From assembly GCA_947089135.1 (NCBI GenBank), contig CAMUJF010000009.1, forward strand, positions 29,136-93,135: a DNA stretch of 64,000 nt, written 5' to 3'. The notes beneath the pieces were generated by a model. It made no database searches, was not told the origin of the DNA, and worked only from the letters and a program-made list of their open reading frames with translations. Source of the stretch: an uncultured Clostridia bacterium. Its GTDB lineage: Bacteria; Bacillota; Clostridia; Oscillospirales; Ruminococcaceae. Within the stretch, counting starts at the first letter, position 1; the number at the start of each line of letters is the position of its first letter. A program made the position numbers and the translations under genes. Below, one piece after another: positions 16,300 through 25,806 of this stretch.

Positions 16300-17526
16300 T
16301 TGTCCAATGCAAAATTTACCCCAGAAATGAAACAGACCCACACCATTCTTATCCCCGATATGCTGCCGATACATTTCGGACTTATCATGGAAATTTTCCG
16401 CAATAACGGCTACAAAATGGAACTGCTCACCACCTCAACCAGAAGCGTTGTGGACGAGGGTCTGAAGCATGTCCATAACGACACCTGCTACCCTGCCCTG
16501 CTTGTTATAGGACAGTTTATCGACGCTCTCAAAAGCGGCAAATACGACGTGAACAAGGTCGCTCTGCTTATCTCACAGACAGGAGGCGGCTGCCGTGCGT
16601 CCAACTATATACATCTGCTCAGAAAGGCTCTGGACGAGGAATTTCCGCAGATACCCGTTCTGTCACTGAATTTCAGCGGTCTTGAAAAGGACAGCGGCTT
16701 TAAGATAACGGCGGGAATGTTCCTGCAAATGCTTTACGCCGTTCTGTACGGGGATATTCTCATGAGCCTGTACAACACCTGCCGCGCCTATGAGCTGAAC
16801 AAGGGAGACAGCAGAGCAGTACTGGACAAGTGGCGGGACAAGCTTGCCTTGCTGTTCAAAAAAGGCGGTTACCGCAAAACAAAAAAGCTTTACCGTGAAA
16901 TTCTTGCGGATTTTTCAAAAATCAAGCGCACAAAGGAAAAGAAAATCCGCGTGGGAATTGTGGGTGAAATTTATGTTAAGTACTCCCCTCTCGCAAACAA
17001 TCATTTGGAGGATTTTTTAATATCCGAGGGCTGCGAGCCTGTTGTCCCCGCTTTTCTGGATTTCTGTCTGTACTGCGCGGTAAACACCGTCAACGACGGG
17101 AAAATTTACAATTTCAGCACCAACACCACAAAAATTTTCGGTATCGCCTACAAGCTGATATACCGTATGCAAAAGCAAATGATAAAGATAGTCAAAGAAC
17201 ACGGCGAGTTCGATCCTCCCCACGATTTCGAGGACTTGCGCGCCTATGCGGACAAGTATATGCACCAGGGCGTGAAAATGGGAGAGGGTTGGCTTATCCC
17301 GGCGGAAATGGCTGCCCTTGCTCACGGCGGCGTGGAAAATATAATCTGCACTCAGCCTTTCGGTTGTCTGCCGAACCACATTGTGGCAAAGGGAATGTCC
17401 CGCGTTATCAAGGAGGCTTTCCCGCAGGCGAATATCGTTGCCGTTGATTACGATCCGGGAGCAACCCGCGTCAATCAAGAGAACCGCATAAAGCTTATGC
17501 TTGCAAACGCGCGGAAAGAAATATAA
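16300..17526 (+). CDS. 2-hydroxyacyl-CoA dehydratase activase-like protein, C-terminal part of split gene
   Basis: A 408-residue protein that matches the C-terminal third of the ~1,400-residue activase/dehydratase-like proteins: THTILIPDMLPIHFGLIMEI, then HNDTCYPALLVIGQ, LISQTGGGCRASNYI and CTQPFGCLPNHIVAKGM. It picks up where the protein encoded at 12297-15224 stops, so the two chains probably form one functional unit. A TTG start at 16300, 10 nt after AAAGGAG, keeps the conserved lead-in; ATG 16327 is an alternative. Several conserved Cys residues could be Fe-S ligands. A strong terminator follows at 17531. Confidence 0.78.
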   Translation: MSNAKFTPEMKQTHTILIPDMLPIHFGLIMEIFRNNGYKMELLTTSTRSVVDEGLKHVHNDTCYPALLVIGQFIDALKSGKYDVNKVALLISQTGGGCRASNYIHLLRKALDEEFPQIPVLSLNFSGLEKDSGFKITAGMFLQMLYAVLYGDILMSLYNTCRAYELNKGDSRAVLDKWRDKLALLFKKGGYRKTKKLYREILADFSKIKRTKEKKIRVGIVGEIYVKYSPLANNHLEDFLISEGCEPVVPAFLDFCLYCAVNTVNDGKIYNFSTNTTKIFGIAYKLIYRMQKQMIKIVKEHGEFDPPHDFEDLRAYADKYMHQGVKMGEGWLIPAEMAALAHGGVENIICTQPFGCLPNHIVAKGMSRVIKEAFPQANIVAVDYDPGATRVNQENRIKLMLANARKEI

Positions 17527-17530
17527 AATA

Positions 17531-17564
17531 ATGCCGATAACCGCACATTGCAGATTATCGGCAT
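17531..17564 (+). terminator. Rho-independent terminator
   Basis: A perfect 10-bp stem (ATGCCGATAA / TTATCGGCAT) followed by GTTTTTATTTTT, right after the second activase half. Confidence 0.88.
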
Positions 17565-17600
17565 GTTTTTATTTTTATAAATAATAATACACCTATTTTC

Positions 17601-17660
17601 TTAGGTTCTAAATATTTTGCAACCTAAAACCGTCCCGCTAAAAGCTCTGCGAGACGGTTT
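17601..17660 (-). terminator. Paired hairpins between convergent genes
   Basis: TTAGGTT/AACCTAA (17601-17627) is followed by AAACCGTC/GACGGTTT (17627-17660). The second stem is flanked by A and T runs on both sides, so it can terminate htrA transcription on the minus strand and back up the plus-strand terminator. Confidence 0.6.
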
Positions 17661-17712
17661 TTACATATTTATACATTAACCAAGATGACAAGTAAAAAGT
17701 GAGAAATGTGTA

Positions 17713-19044
17713 TTATTCGTCATTTGGAGTTTCGTCAAGGGTGATCTGAAGATCAATATTTCCGTCGCTTCTTGCGAGAGTGACCGTCATTGTCTCGCCG
17801 GGCTTATGAGCGTTTTTGGCTGCTACCAGAGCGTCAAAATCGGCAATTTCCTTTCCGTCGGCGGCAACGATAACGTCGCCCTCTTCAATTCCCGCAATGT
17901 CCGCGCAGGAGCCCTCTTCAACGGAAGCGACAAGCACGCCCTTGTCTACGGGAAGATTGTAGTATCTCTTAACGGCTGAGGTTATGGCAGTACCCGAAAT
18001 GCCGATCTTTGGAGTTGCAACATAGCCTTTGTTCCTGAGGTCGTCAAGGATAGGCATTGCGTCACTTATGGGGATAGCAAAGCCAATGCCCTCAACGCTG
18101 CTGTTTGCGATTTTGGAGGAGGTTATACCGATGACTTCGCCTCTGCCGTTGAGCAGCGGACCTCCGGAGTTGCCGGGATTGATCGAGGCGTCCGTCTGGA
18201 TAAGGGTCATGGTAGCGGTTGCACCGTTCGACAGCTCGGCGGTTATCTCTTTTTCAAGACCGGATATCATGCCTCCCGAAGCGGAAAGTCCCAGACCGAG
18301 AGGATAACCGAGAGTAATAGCTCTTTCACCAAGCTTCAGGTCGTCGCTGCTGCCCAGAACCGCGGGGATAAGACCGTCAGCGTCTATTTTAAGTATGGCA
18401 AGGTCGGTGTTTTCGTCGCTGCCTATTATTTCAGCCTTATGCTCCGAACCGTCGTAGAGAGTTACCGTTACTTCTGAAGCCTTTTCAGTTTTTGTGATAG
18501 TTTCATAGCCTCCGCCGAAAAAGCTGAACGGATCGTCAAAAGGATTTCTGCCGTTGCTCTGGAGAGTCTGATAGGAGTTTTCAATAACGTGACAGTTGGT
18601 GATTATATAACCGTCGGAGGAAAGCACGATGCCGGTTCCCGTACCCTTTCCCGACTCGCCGAAAACTGAGGTGATAAGCGTAACCGAGGGTGTGGCTCTC
18701 TGGATAACCTCCTCGTCGGAAACGCTGTCGGCATCGGCTGTGTCAACATTCAGCAGATTTCCGAGCGAAGTGCTGTTATCGCCGTTTGCGTTCTGGGGAG
18801 CCGCCGTTACGGTCTGAATTGTCTCGGACGATCCGTTCTCCGCGCTGCCGTCTTCTGCATCTGTCACGACAGCTTCTTCCGAGGACATATTGTTCGCCAG
18901 ATAAGCTCCGCCGAAGCCTGACGCTCCTCCAACAAGAACAAGCGCAAGGATCATTGCGAGTATCTTGCCGGCGCCTCCTTTTTTAGGCTCGGGTTCGGGT
19001 GAATAATTTGATGTGTAAGTATAATTATTGTTATCTTCGTACAT
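17713..19044 (-). CDS. htrA: HtrA/DegP-like trypsin-family serine protease with PDZ domain
   Basis: A 443-residue membrane-anchored protease. It has a cytoplasmic N-terminus, one TM helix (about 28-50) and an acidic/Asn-rich linker to about 105. The protease domain has the catalytic triad His152 (ITNCHVIEN), Asp214 (ENTDLAIL) and Ser293 (NPGNSGGPL). One PDZ domain (about 345-435, VASVEEGSCADIAGIEEGD) closes the chain. It degrades or refolds damaged envelope proteins outside the cell membrane. The start has GAAAGGCGG upstream. It is transcribed alone and convergent with the upstream activase genes. Of the spacer 19045-19245 I can say only that a broken GCC-rich hairpin lies near 19085. Confidence 0.93.
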   Translation of the reverse strand: MYEDNNNYTYTSNYSPEPEPKKGGAGKILAMILALVLVGGASGFGGAYLANNMSSEEAVVTDAEDGSAENGSSETIQTVTAAPQNANGDNSTSLGNLLNVDTADADSVSDEEVIQRATPSVTLITSVFGESGKGTGTGIVLSSDGYIITNCHVIENSYQTLQSNGRNPFDDPFSFFGGGYETITKTEKASEVTVTLYDGSEHKAEIIGSDENTDLAILKIDADGLIPAVLGSSDDLKLGERAITLGYPLGLGLSASGGMISGLEKEITAELSNGATATMTLIQTDASINPGNSGGPLLNGRGEVIGITSSKIANSSVEGIGFAIPISDAMPILDDLRNKGYVATPKIGISGTAITSAVKRYYNLPVDKGVLVASVEEGSCADIAGIEEGDVIVAADGKEIADFDALVAAKNAHKPGETMTVTLARSDGNIDLQITLDETPNDE

Positions 19045-19245
19045 AAAAGCTACCGCCTTTCAATAGCGCCGTCCGTATTTTCCTGCCGTTGAAGAACGGC
19101 GGCAGACTCAATGGCTGCCTCTTTCGGACGTTCTGTTTTTTGATTACGGTTATATGATAACGCCTCTATGTGTAAATTATGTGAAACCAATACGAAAGAT
19201 ATTTAAAAGACTTGTTGAAATTTGTTTTAAACCTGGTGAAGTGCT

Positions 19246-20292
19246 TTACCACCCCGTAACTTCCGAAATTTTTCCGATAAGCTTTTCCGCAGCCTTTTTG
19301 TGGGAAACCGCGTTGGGGTGTCCGAGACTTCCCGTTCCGTCGCTTTCAAGCTGACCGTCCAGCTCCAACGCAAAAATTTTTTTATCGTTTGCCTTCGATA
19401 CAGCTTTTTCGACCGCGGGGAAAAGCTCGTTCCCCATCATTCCTAAAGCGCATATTATATATGCATTTGGATTTTTTTCGCGGACTGTACCGAGAAAGTC
19501 TGCATATGCTTTGGAAAATTCCTCCTGCCGTTCGGGTATGCCTTTGGTATAGCTTGCGTCGTTGGTGCCTAAATTTATCACGATAACGTCGGGTCTAAAG
19601 CTGCCGAAGTCCCATGGAATATGTTCAAGACCGAGAGTACCCTCGATGCCGATATCGGCGTGATCGTAAAGCATAGGCATTATCCAGCCGCCGTTTCTTG
19701 TGCCGTCCTTAGTATCGCTTGACCACAAGCCGATAGTGCTCCACGAGATCAGGTTAAAATCCGCGCCGAATGCCTTTGCTGCAAGAGCGGCGTAGGTTAT
19801 ATCAGAATTTTCTTCGGCGGTACGGAAATTGTCCTCGGCGGAACTGCTCTCAATTCCGAAGCCGCAGGTTATGCTGTCGCCGATAAATTCCATTCTGCGG
19901 CTTTTAGGCTCGGCGGGACGAATATAACCGTCAGCGGAAAGGCTCACTATCCCCATTTTGCTGAACGAAGCCTCGGAAAGCTTTACAAAGCGTATTGTTA
20001 CCGTTTCCTCGGTATCGCTCTCAAACAGAGTATAGCTGTTCGTCCCCGCCTCAACGGGAAAACGCTTTATAGGTTCTGTTCCGCCGTTCACATAAACCGT
20101 CGCCCAAGGCTGAAAAATTTCTTTCCACGGCTCGTCGAGCGCCCAGTCCGTCCAAAGCTCGGCGGAAAGCTTAGTTCCCGTAAAAACAAATTCCGCGCCG
20201 GAATAGCTCCAGCTTAAATACCTGACGCCATTGTGCGCTATCGTCCGTCCCAAAAGGCGGACATTTTTTTCGTCTGCGGAAAAATTTTTCAT
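19246..20292 (-). CDS. SGNH/GDSL hydrolase, probable CE2-type carbohydrate esterase
   Basis: A 348-residue protein with no signal peptide. The N-terminal ~115 residues look like a jelly-roll (YLSWSYSGAEFVFTG, ATVYVNGG), followed by an SGNH hydrolase domain. Block I is EFIGDSITCGFG with the nucleophilic Ser, block III is VINLGTNDAS, and the late GHPNAVSH supplies the catalytic His. This two-domain order is typical of CE2 acetyl esterases acting on xylan or other acetylated sugars. The lack of a signal peptide suggests intracellular action on imported oligosaccharides. Its start overlaps the end of the upstream thioesterase by 4 nt (ATGA). Confidence 0.82.
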   Translation of the reverse strand: MKNFSADEKNVRLLGRTIAHNGVRYLSWSYSGAEFVFTGTKLSAELWTDWALDEPWKEIFQPWATVYVNGGTEPIKRFPVEAGTNSYTLFESDTEETVTIRFVKLSEASFSKMGIVSLSADGYIRPAEPKSRRMEFIGDSITCGFGIESSSAEDNFRTAEENSDITYAALAAKAFGADFNLISWSTIGLWSSDTKDGTRNGGWIMPMLYDHADIGIEGTLGLEHIPWDFGSFRPDVIVINLGTNDASYTKGIPERQEEFSKAYADFLGTVREKNPNAYIICALGMMGNELFPAVEKAVSKANDKKIFALELDGQLESDGTGSLGHPNAVSHKKAAEKLIGKISEVTGW

Positions 20293-20738
20293 TGATAAAC
20301 GCCCTCCCCGTCAAGGTTTACGCCTATATAGTCCGAAAAAATTTTGTATACGTCGGGGTACTCCTTTTTTGTGCGGACAGGCTTCAGCTTCAGGTCGGTG
20401 AAGCAGTGCCTTGTTTCTCCGGTTGCAAGCAGTACGCCGCTTTCCTTGTTAAAGACGCGGTATGTGACCGTCATCTTGAAGCCGTTAAACTCGGATATTT
20501 TGGGTATCACTACAATGTTGTCCCCGAATCGTGCGGACACCTTATAATCGCAGGAGGCTCCCAGCACTACGATCATAATGCCGATCTCTTCCATTTTCGC
20601 GTAGGAAAACCCGACCTTTTCAAGGAAGTCCACCCGCGCGTCCTCAAACCACCTGATGTAGTTGGAGTGGTGGACAATACCCATCTGATCCGTTTCATAG
20701 TAGCTTACTCTGTGTTCGTAAAGACTTATTTTTTCCAT
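20289..20738 (-). CDS. Acyl-CoA thioesterase, 4HBT/YbgC family
   Basis: A hotdog-fold protein of about 149 residues. The motif YYETDQMGIVHHSNYIRWFE carries the catalytic Asp of the YbgC/4HBT family, followed by the DARVDFLEKVG helix. ATG 20738 is chosen because AAGGAG lies 10 nt upstream; the longer frame would run into the spacer. It is translationally coupled to the downstream esterase. It hydrolyses short acyl-CoA or acyl-ACP thioesters; the exact substrate is unknown. Confidence 0.85.
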   Translation of the reverse strand: MEKISLYEHRVSYYETDQMGIVHHSNYIRWFEDARVDFLEKVGFSYAKMEEIGIMIVVLGASCDYKVSARFGDNIVVIPKISEFNGFKMTVTYRVFNKESGVLLATGETRHCFTDLKLKPVRTKKEYPDVYKIFSDYIGVNLDGEGVYQ

Positions 20739-20763
20739 AATGACGGTCTCCTTATCGGCGCTA

Positions 20764-22710
20764 TTATGTAAGTCCAAGACTTGCATAATAGCTCTTATTG
20801 GTTTCTTTTATCAGATCATCTGCAATAGAAGAAAGCTGATCGTTGCAGTAATACTTGCCTTTGCCGTTGTAAGTCACAAAATCGCTGTACTCGAAGCTGA
20901 GCGTTTTCTTGGTATTGTTTTTATACCGCACAATTACGCGCGTTGTGCCGCCGCAATATGTATCGTTTTTGGTATACGGCTTGTCAAGCCTGAACTGCCG
21001 CAGATAATCAATTACTCTTTCAAGTTGTTTATCGTCTTTCACAACAGCTGTTGCTTCTGTAATGCCATACTCGTCCTCTTCCTCTACGGAATTTGTTATC
21101 CCGCCGCTGCCGCCGCGGAACTTTGTGGTTACGTCCATAGACACATTTGTAAAATTAAGCTGTATCTCCTTAATGTCCTCGGCTTTAAGACCTGCAAAGG
21201 GGAACTCGTCCGACTGCGGTTCTTTATCTGTAAGCTTAAATTCTGCAAGTCCTACGCCGTCTATCCAAACGGCATAGTCTCCAACGGTAAGCTTCGAGGT
21301 GTCATAAATATCCGACAGATCAAAGGTCAACGCCGTACTCCGATTGGATTTAAGGGTAGTATAGGACGGATCGATATCAATACAATCAAAGCTCGCAGCC
21401 TTGTCCCGCATATCCGTCCATGTGCCGTTTTCTTTTTTTGACAGATTTATCAAGTCCGTGCCTATTTTTACAGGCTTGTCATATCTGTTGTACACCGTAA
21501 AGCTGACTGCTATATCGCCGCTTTTCAGACTGTATTCGTCAAGCCACGGTTCGGCAGCGAGAGTGACAACGCGGAACGGTACTCTGTAATCCTTTCCGCC
21601 GAGATTTATTACCGCTTTGTAGTATCCTGCTTCGGCGGGAAATTCCGCGCTTATTTCAAGCTCGTTTTCATTGTCTGTATAGCCTGCGGAGTATCCGTTA
21701 TCCTCGCAGTGCTCCCAGCCCGAAGCAGTCTTTTTCATAATTTCAAGCTTGAGGGATTTAGCCAGAACTTCGGGCTTCAAGCTTTCCCTATTGGAATTTA
21801 CCGCCACAATTATACTTACAGTAGCGTTTCCTCTGTCGTTCGCAAGAAAGATTTCTTCGGACGGCTTCACTTCAACGGCAGGTACTGCCTGAAATACCGC
21901 GTAAACATTTCTTTTGGTTTTGGAATAATTGCTTCCGACCTCACCGCAGGAAACAGCTATGCGATAGTACCCCGCCGTCATGTCTCCGCCCATATAGCGG
22001 TTGGGATAAAATTCCGTCTTCACGGAACTCGGAGTGCAGTCGTCCTTTCCGTCGATAACCGGCGCGATATCGTCAACGTCATATTGGGAGGGCTTACCGC
22101 ACCTTTTCCATTTGCCGTTTTCCCAGCGTTCCATTTTGGCAGGCTCGCCAAGGGTATATTCTACATTGTCGTTTCCGTCGTTATACTTTACGGTTATGGA
22201 AATTTTCTCCGCATCCACGGAGACCTTTTCGGCGCAGCTTGCGGTCAGAGCGGCGGGGGAGCTTTCTCCCGTATAGATACCCTTTTTGTCAAAGCTGTAG
22301 ACGGTATCGCCTATCTGAAAATCTCCCGTAACGGGATATCCGTTAAGACAATATTGTTTGGAGTCGTCCGTCCAGCCGGTATAGGGGAGATCGTCCTCAC
22401 ACTTATAATATCTCCTGCCCGACATGAACAAGCCGGTATTAACGTCGGAACGGTATGCGTACCCATCATGAGAAAAATGATAGTATACCCCGTCTATCCT
22501 GCGGGGGTAGCCTATATAGGGGACGCCGTCGTCAAGGTACTGCCAGCCCGATTCGTCAAACATCCAACCCGTGTACTTAGGCTCTGCCGTTTCCTCTGCT
22601 ACGGATTTCACAGACGTGTTTTCCGCTGCCGATACCGCTATCCCGAGAGATGAAACGGTCATCACCGCGGCGGTAAAAATTGCCGTAAGCTTTTCTGAAA
22701 AGTTCTTCAT
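20764..22710 (-). CDS. Secreted multidomain protein with cell-wall-binding-like repeats and Ig-like modules
   Basis: A protein of about 648 residues with a Sec signal peptide (MKNFSEKLTAIFTAAVMTVS, cleavage after VSA-A). Residues 45-150 show aromatic/Gly repeats like choline- or glucan-binding repeats (YTGWMFDESGWQYLDDGVPY, RRYYKCEDDLPYTGW). Then come about three similar beta-sandwich units, each with a G-x-W strand and an aromatic strand (NGKWKRC..AGYYRI; SGWEHC..AGYYKA; NGTWTDM..VGDYAV). The C-terminal ~130 residues are unassigned. The location is likely the cell surface. The ligand is unknown. It ends 26 nt before the thioesterase start and has its own leader. Confidence 0.7.
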   Translation of the reverse strand: MKNFSEKLTAIFTAAVMTVSSLGIAVSAAENTSVKSVAEETAEPKYTGWMFDESGWQYLDDGVPYIGYPRRIDGVYYHFSHDGYAYRSDVNTGLFMSGRRYYKCEDDLPYTGWTDDSKQYCLNGYPVTGDFQIGDTVYSFDKKGIYTGESSPAALTASCAEKVSVDAEKISITVKYNDGNDNVEYTLGEPAKMERWENGKWKRCGKPSQYDVDDIAPVIDGKDDCTPSSVKTEFYPNRYMGGDMTAGYYRIAVSCGEVGSNYSKTKRNVYAVFQAVPAVEVKPSEEIFLANDRGNATVSIIVAVNSNRESLKPEVLAKSLKLEIMKKTASGWEHCEDNGYSAGYTDNENELEISAEFPAEAGYYKAVINLGGKDYRVPFRVVTLAAEPWLDEYSLKSGDIAVSFTVYNRYDKPVKIGTDLINLSKKENGTWTDMRDKAASFDCIDIDPSYTTLKSNRSTALTFDLSDIYDTSKLTVGDYAVWIDGVGLAEFKLTDKEPQSDEFPFAGLKAEDIKEIQLNFTNVSMDVTTKFRGGSGGITNSVEEEDEYGITEATAVVKDDKQLERVIDYLRQFRLDKPYTKNDTYCGGTTRVIVRYKNNTKKTLSFEYSDFVTYNGKGKYYCNDQLSSIADDLIKETNKSYYASLGLT

Positions 22711-22877
22711 ATTGTATTCCTCCGTTTTCAAAATAGGTCTCTGTAATAAATACAATCAAAAACGGCAAAATTTTTCATTCGGTACTATAATTATAAATAA
22801 AAATCCGAAAAAAGTCAAGAAAAGTTAAAGCGGGAAAAATTCCACCTCGGGTTGAAAAGCTTTCAATAACGCGGTTA

Positions 22878-22906
22878 TTGCATTATAGGGGATTTTACGC
22901 TATACT
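22878..22906 (+). promoter_or_regulatory. Sigma-A promoter of the XRE-TPR regulator
   Basis: TTGCAT (22878-22883), a 17-nt spacer and TATACT (22901-22906), about 45 nt before the start codon. Confidence 0.65.
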
Positions 22907-22951
22907 GTAACCATAGCGGCGCCGTTTGAATATTTTTCGGGAGGAATTTTT

Positions 22952-24067
22952 ATGACCCTGTACATCGGAGAAAACCTTAAAAAGCAAAGAAAGCTCCGCG
23001 AGCTTACTCAAGAGCAGCTTGCGGATATTTTGGGAGTATCCTTTCAGGCGGTATCAAAATGGGAGCGTGGAGAGGCTTACCCCGACATTGAGCTGCTGCC
23101 GACTATTGCGGAGTATTTCGGCATAACCACCGACGAGCTTATGGGTATGAAAGAAATTTGTGATAACGCGGACGCGGAAAAAATTATTGCGCAGGTCAAG
23201 GAAAATATGTCCAAGGGGCTTATTGCGGAAAATATCAGGCTGCTTGAAGAAGCGGTGAAAGTCCACCCCAATAATTACGAGCTGCTTTCGCATTACGCCT
23301 TTAACCTTGCGTTTTTGGCTGTTGGCAACGAAAGCGAGGAGTACCGTCTAAATAATCAAAAAGCCGCCCGCATAGCCGAAAGGATCCTTGCGGAATGTAC
23401 CGACACCAAAATACGGAACAGTGTGCAGGCTGATCTGTGCAATTACTATCAAAATTCGGGGGAGGCAACCAAGGCTCTTGAAGCCGCCGACAAGCTGCCG
23501 TCAATGCATCACGGCAGCGAAATAGTAAAGATGAATATTCTTAAGGGCGAAGACCTTGTTCGGCTGACGCAGAGTAACATTTTTGATCTTACGCAAATTT
23601 TTTGCCTTTGCTCGTATCGTTTGGCGGATATGGTGGCGGATATGGACGATAAAAACGGCGCGAGATATACATGGGAGCAAAAAATTGAGATACTCCAAAA
23701 AGCTATTGCAATGTTCGATATTGTTTTTGACAATGGGGACTATAATGTATGCTTCCATAATCTGTCATATTTGCACCGCGATATATCAATTATGGCAATG
23801 CGGGCGGACGATTTCGCGCTTGCTCTGGAAAATCTCGAAAAGGCGGCGAAGTACGCGGCGGAACTGGACGGTCTGCCGGATAAAAACCCCCATGTTTCCC
23901 TGCTTGTGAATACGCTGGAGTACAACTCTGCTCATAACGGAAAGAATTTCAGCGACACGTCCTGCGAAATGCTTTTGAAACATCTGTCCGACAGCGTATT
24001 TGACGGCATACGGGACGAACCGCGCTTCAAGGCTGTGGAAAGCTTTTTGAAAGATCGAACAAAATAA
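22952..24067 (+). CDS. XRE-family transcriptional regulator with TPR-like domain
   Basis: A 371-residue protein. The N-terminal HTH (about 5-65) is typical of XRE: LKKQRKLRELTQEQLADILG, VSFQAVSKWERG, then AYPDIELLPTIAEYFGITTDELM. The remaining ~300 residues are all-helical with TPR-like periodicity (LLEEAVKVHPNNYELLSHYA; LALENLEKAAKYA). Such regulators often sense a peptide or small ligand through the helical domain. GGGAGGAA is the ribosome binding site. It is divergent from the secreted Ig-repeat protein, which could be a target. It ends at a terminator shared with convergent pyrG. Confidence 0.85.
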   Translation: MTLYIGENLKKQRKLRELTQEQLADILGVSFQAVSKWERGEAYPDIELLPTIAEYFGITTDELMGMKEICDNADAEKIIAQVKENMSKGLIAENIRLLEEAVKVHPNNYELLSHYAFNLAFLAVGNESEEYRLNNQKAARIAERILAECTDTKIRNSVQADLCNYYQNSGEATKALEAADKLPSMHHGSEIVKMNILKGEDLVRLTQSNIFDLTQIFCLCSYRLADMVADMDDKNGARYTWEQKIEILQKAIAMFDIVFDNGDYNVCFHNLSYLHRDISIMAMRADDFALALENLEKAAKYAAELDGLPDKNPHVSLLVNTLEYNSAHNGKNFSDTSCEMLLKHLSDSVFDGIRDEPRFKAVESFLKDRTK

Positions 24068-24073
24068 CGTGAA

Positions 24074-24110
24074 AAAGACGTACTTCCAAATAATACGGGA
24101 GTACGTCTTT
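24074..24110. terminator. Bidirectional terminator between XRE regulator and pyrG
   Basis: A 14-bp stem (AAAGACGTACTTCC paired with GGGAGTACGTCTTT) with A-rich left and T-rich right flanks, located between the convergent stops. Confidence 0.88.
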
Positions 24111-24115
24111 GATTT

Positions 24116-25726
24116 TTATTTTTTATTTTCCATATTTTCAACGGAAGCGCGGATAAAGTCCGCGAAAAGCTTTTGAGGCTTGTTGGGTCTGGACTTGAAC
24201 TCGGGGTGGAACTGCACTCCCACGAACCATGGGTGGTCTTTTATCTCCACAATTTCAACAAGTCTTTCATCGGGGGAAATTCCCGCGATTGTAAGTCCCG
24301 CCTCCTGAAGCTGCGTGCGGAAAGCGTTGTTGAACTCCCAACGGTGGCGGTGTCTCTCGTAAATAAGAGGTTCGCCGTACACCCTCGCCGAGATAGTCCC
24401 CTCCGTAAGCTTGCAGGGGTAAAGTCCCAAACGCATTGTGCCGCCCTTTTCGGTAATGGTTTTCTGGTCCTCCATAATGTCGATAACGGGGTAGGGCGTT
24501 TCGCCGAACTCGGTGGAGTTCGCACCCTCAAAGCCGAGAACGTTCCTTGCGTACTCTATAACGGACATCTGCATACCGAGACAGATTCCGAAGTAGGGTA
24601 CTTTGTTTTCTCTTGCGTATCTTACCGCTTCTATCATACCCTCGATACCGCGGTCGCCGAAGCCGCCGGGGACGATTATACCGTCGCAGCCGCCAAGCGT
24701 TTCCGAAGCATTTTCAAGGGTTATCTCCTCAGAATTTATCCACTTGATATCAACCTCGGCATCGTTTACGATCCCGCCGTGACGGAGAGCCTCTGCGACG
24801 GAAAGGTACGCGTCGTGGAGCACAACATACTTGCCCACCAGTCCGATAGTGACCTTTTTAACTGCGTTTTTGGCGCGGTTGACCATTTCAGTCCATTCTG
24901 AAAGATCGGGCTTGCGGTTCTCAAGACCGAGGTGATGGCAAACAACGTCCGCCAGACCCTCCTTTTCAAGCCAGAGCGGTACCTCGTACAGCGACGGAGC
25001 CGTAAGGTTCTGGATAACGTCCTTACTGCGCACGTTGCAGAACAGGGCGATCTTATTGCGCATATCCTCGGGAATTTCCTTTTCCGAGCGGCAAACCAAA
25101 ATATTAGGCTGAATGCCTATGGAAAGCAGCTCCTTTGTGGAGTGCTGGGTAGGTTTGGATTTAAGCTCCTCGGAGCCTGCTATGTACGGGATAAGGGTAA
25201 CGTGAATGTAAATGGCGTTTTCCCTGCCCACCTCGGTAACTACCTGTCTTATGGCTTCAAGGAACGGTGTGGACTCAATATCGCCCACCGTGCCGCCGAT
25301 CTCTGTTATTACAATATCGGTGTTTGTTTCCTTTCCAACGCGGTAGGCGCGCTCCTTTATTTCGTTTGTAATGTGGGGGATCACCTGAACCGTACCGCCA
25401 AGATAGTCTCCGCGGCGTTCCTTGTTGAGGACTGTCCAGTATATCTTACCGGTGGTAACGTTTGAGTTTACCGACAGGTTCTCGTCGATAAAACGCTCAT
25501 AGTGACCGAGGTCAAGGTCTGTCTCCGCGCCGTCGTCGGTGACGAACACCTCGCCGTGCTGATAGGGAGACATGGTTCCGGGGTCAACGTTTATGTAGGG
25601 GTCGAACTTCTGGATAGTGACCCTGTAGCCACGCGCTTTGAGCAGACGTCCCAGAGAAGCGGCGGTGATGCCTTTTCCCAGACCCGAAACGACTCCGCCC
25701 GTTACAAAAATATACTTTACCGGCAT
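24116..25726 (-). CDS. pyrG: CTP synthase
   Basis: ATP-dependent amination of UTP to CTP with glutamine as nitrogen donor. The 536 residues open with MPVKYIFVTGGVVSGLGKG (P-loop). The synthase domain includes DPYINVDPGTMSPYQHGE and IGGTVGDIES. The class I glutamine amidotransferase domain has the catalytic Cys in YFGICLGMQ and the late His-Glu pair in GVQFHPEF. ATG 25726 has GGAGG at good spacing and matches the universal PyrG start; the 32 extra upstream codons are rejected. It is transcribed alone. Upstream sequence does not show the G-run initiation used for CTP-dependent reiterative control in some Firmicutes. Confidence 0.95.
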   Translation of the reverse strand: MPVKYIFVTGGVVSGLGKGITAASLGRLLKARGYRVTIQKFDPYINVDPGTMSPYQHGEVFVTDDGAETDLDLGHYERFIDENLSVNSNVTTGKIYWTVLNKERRGDYLGGTVQVIPHITNEIKERAYRVGKETNTDIVITEIGGTVGDIESTPFLEAIRQVVTEVGRENAIYIHVTLIPYIAGSEELKSKPTQHSTKELLSIGIQPNILVCRSEKEIPEDMRNKIALFCNVRSKDVIQNLTAPSLYEVPLWLEKEGLADVVCHHLGLENRKPDLSEWTEMVNRAKNAVKKVTIGLVGKYVVLHDAYLSVAEALRHGGIVNDAEVDIKWINSEEITLENASETLGGCDGIIVPGGFGDRGIEGMIEAVRYARENKVPYFGICLGMQMSVIEYARNVLGFEGANSTEFGETPYPVIDIMEDQKTITEKGGTMRLGLYPCKLTEGTISARVYGEPLIYERHRHRWEFNNAFRTQLQEAGLTIAGISPDERLVEIVEIKDHPWFVGVQFHPEFKSRPNKPQKLFADFIRASVENMENKK

Positions 25727-25777
25727 AATTAACGATCCTCCATTAAGGTTGAGTTGAGCGATTGCAATATTTATATT

Positions 25778-25806
25778 AGTATACCATTTTTCAACAAAAA
25801 AAGCAA
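25778..25806 (-). promoter_or_regulatory. Sigma-A promoter of pyrG
   Basis: On the minus strand TTGCTT (25801-25806), a 17-nt spacer and TATACT (25778-25783), giving a short leader of about 45 nt. Between 25807 and 26308 I see only AT-rich spacer with weak -10-like sequences and no gene. Confidence 0.65.
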
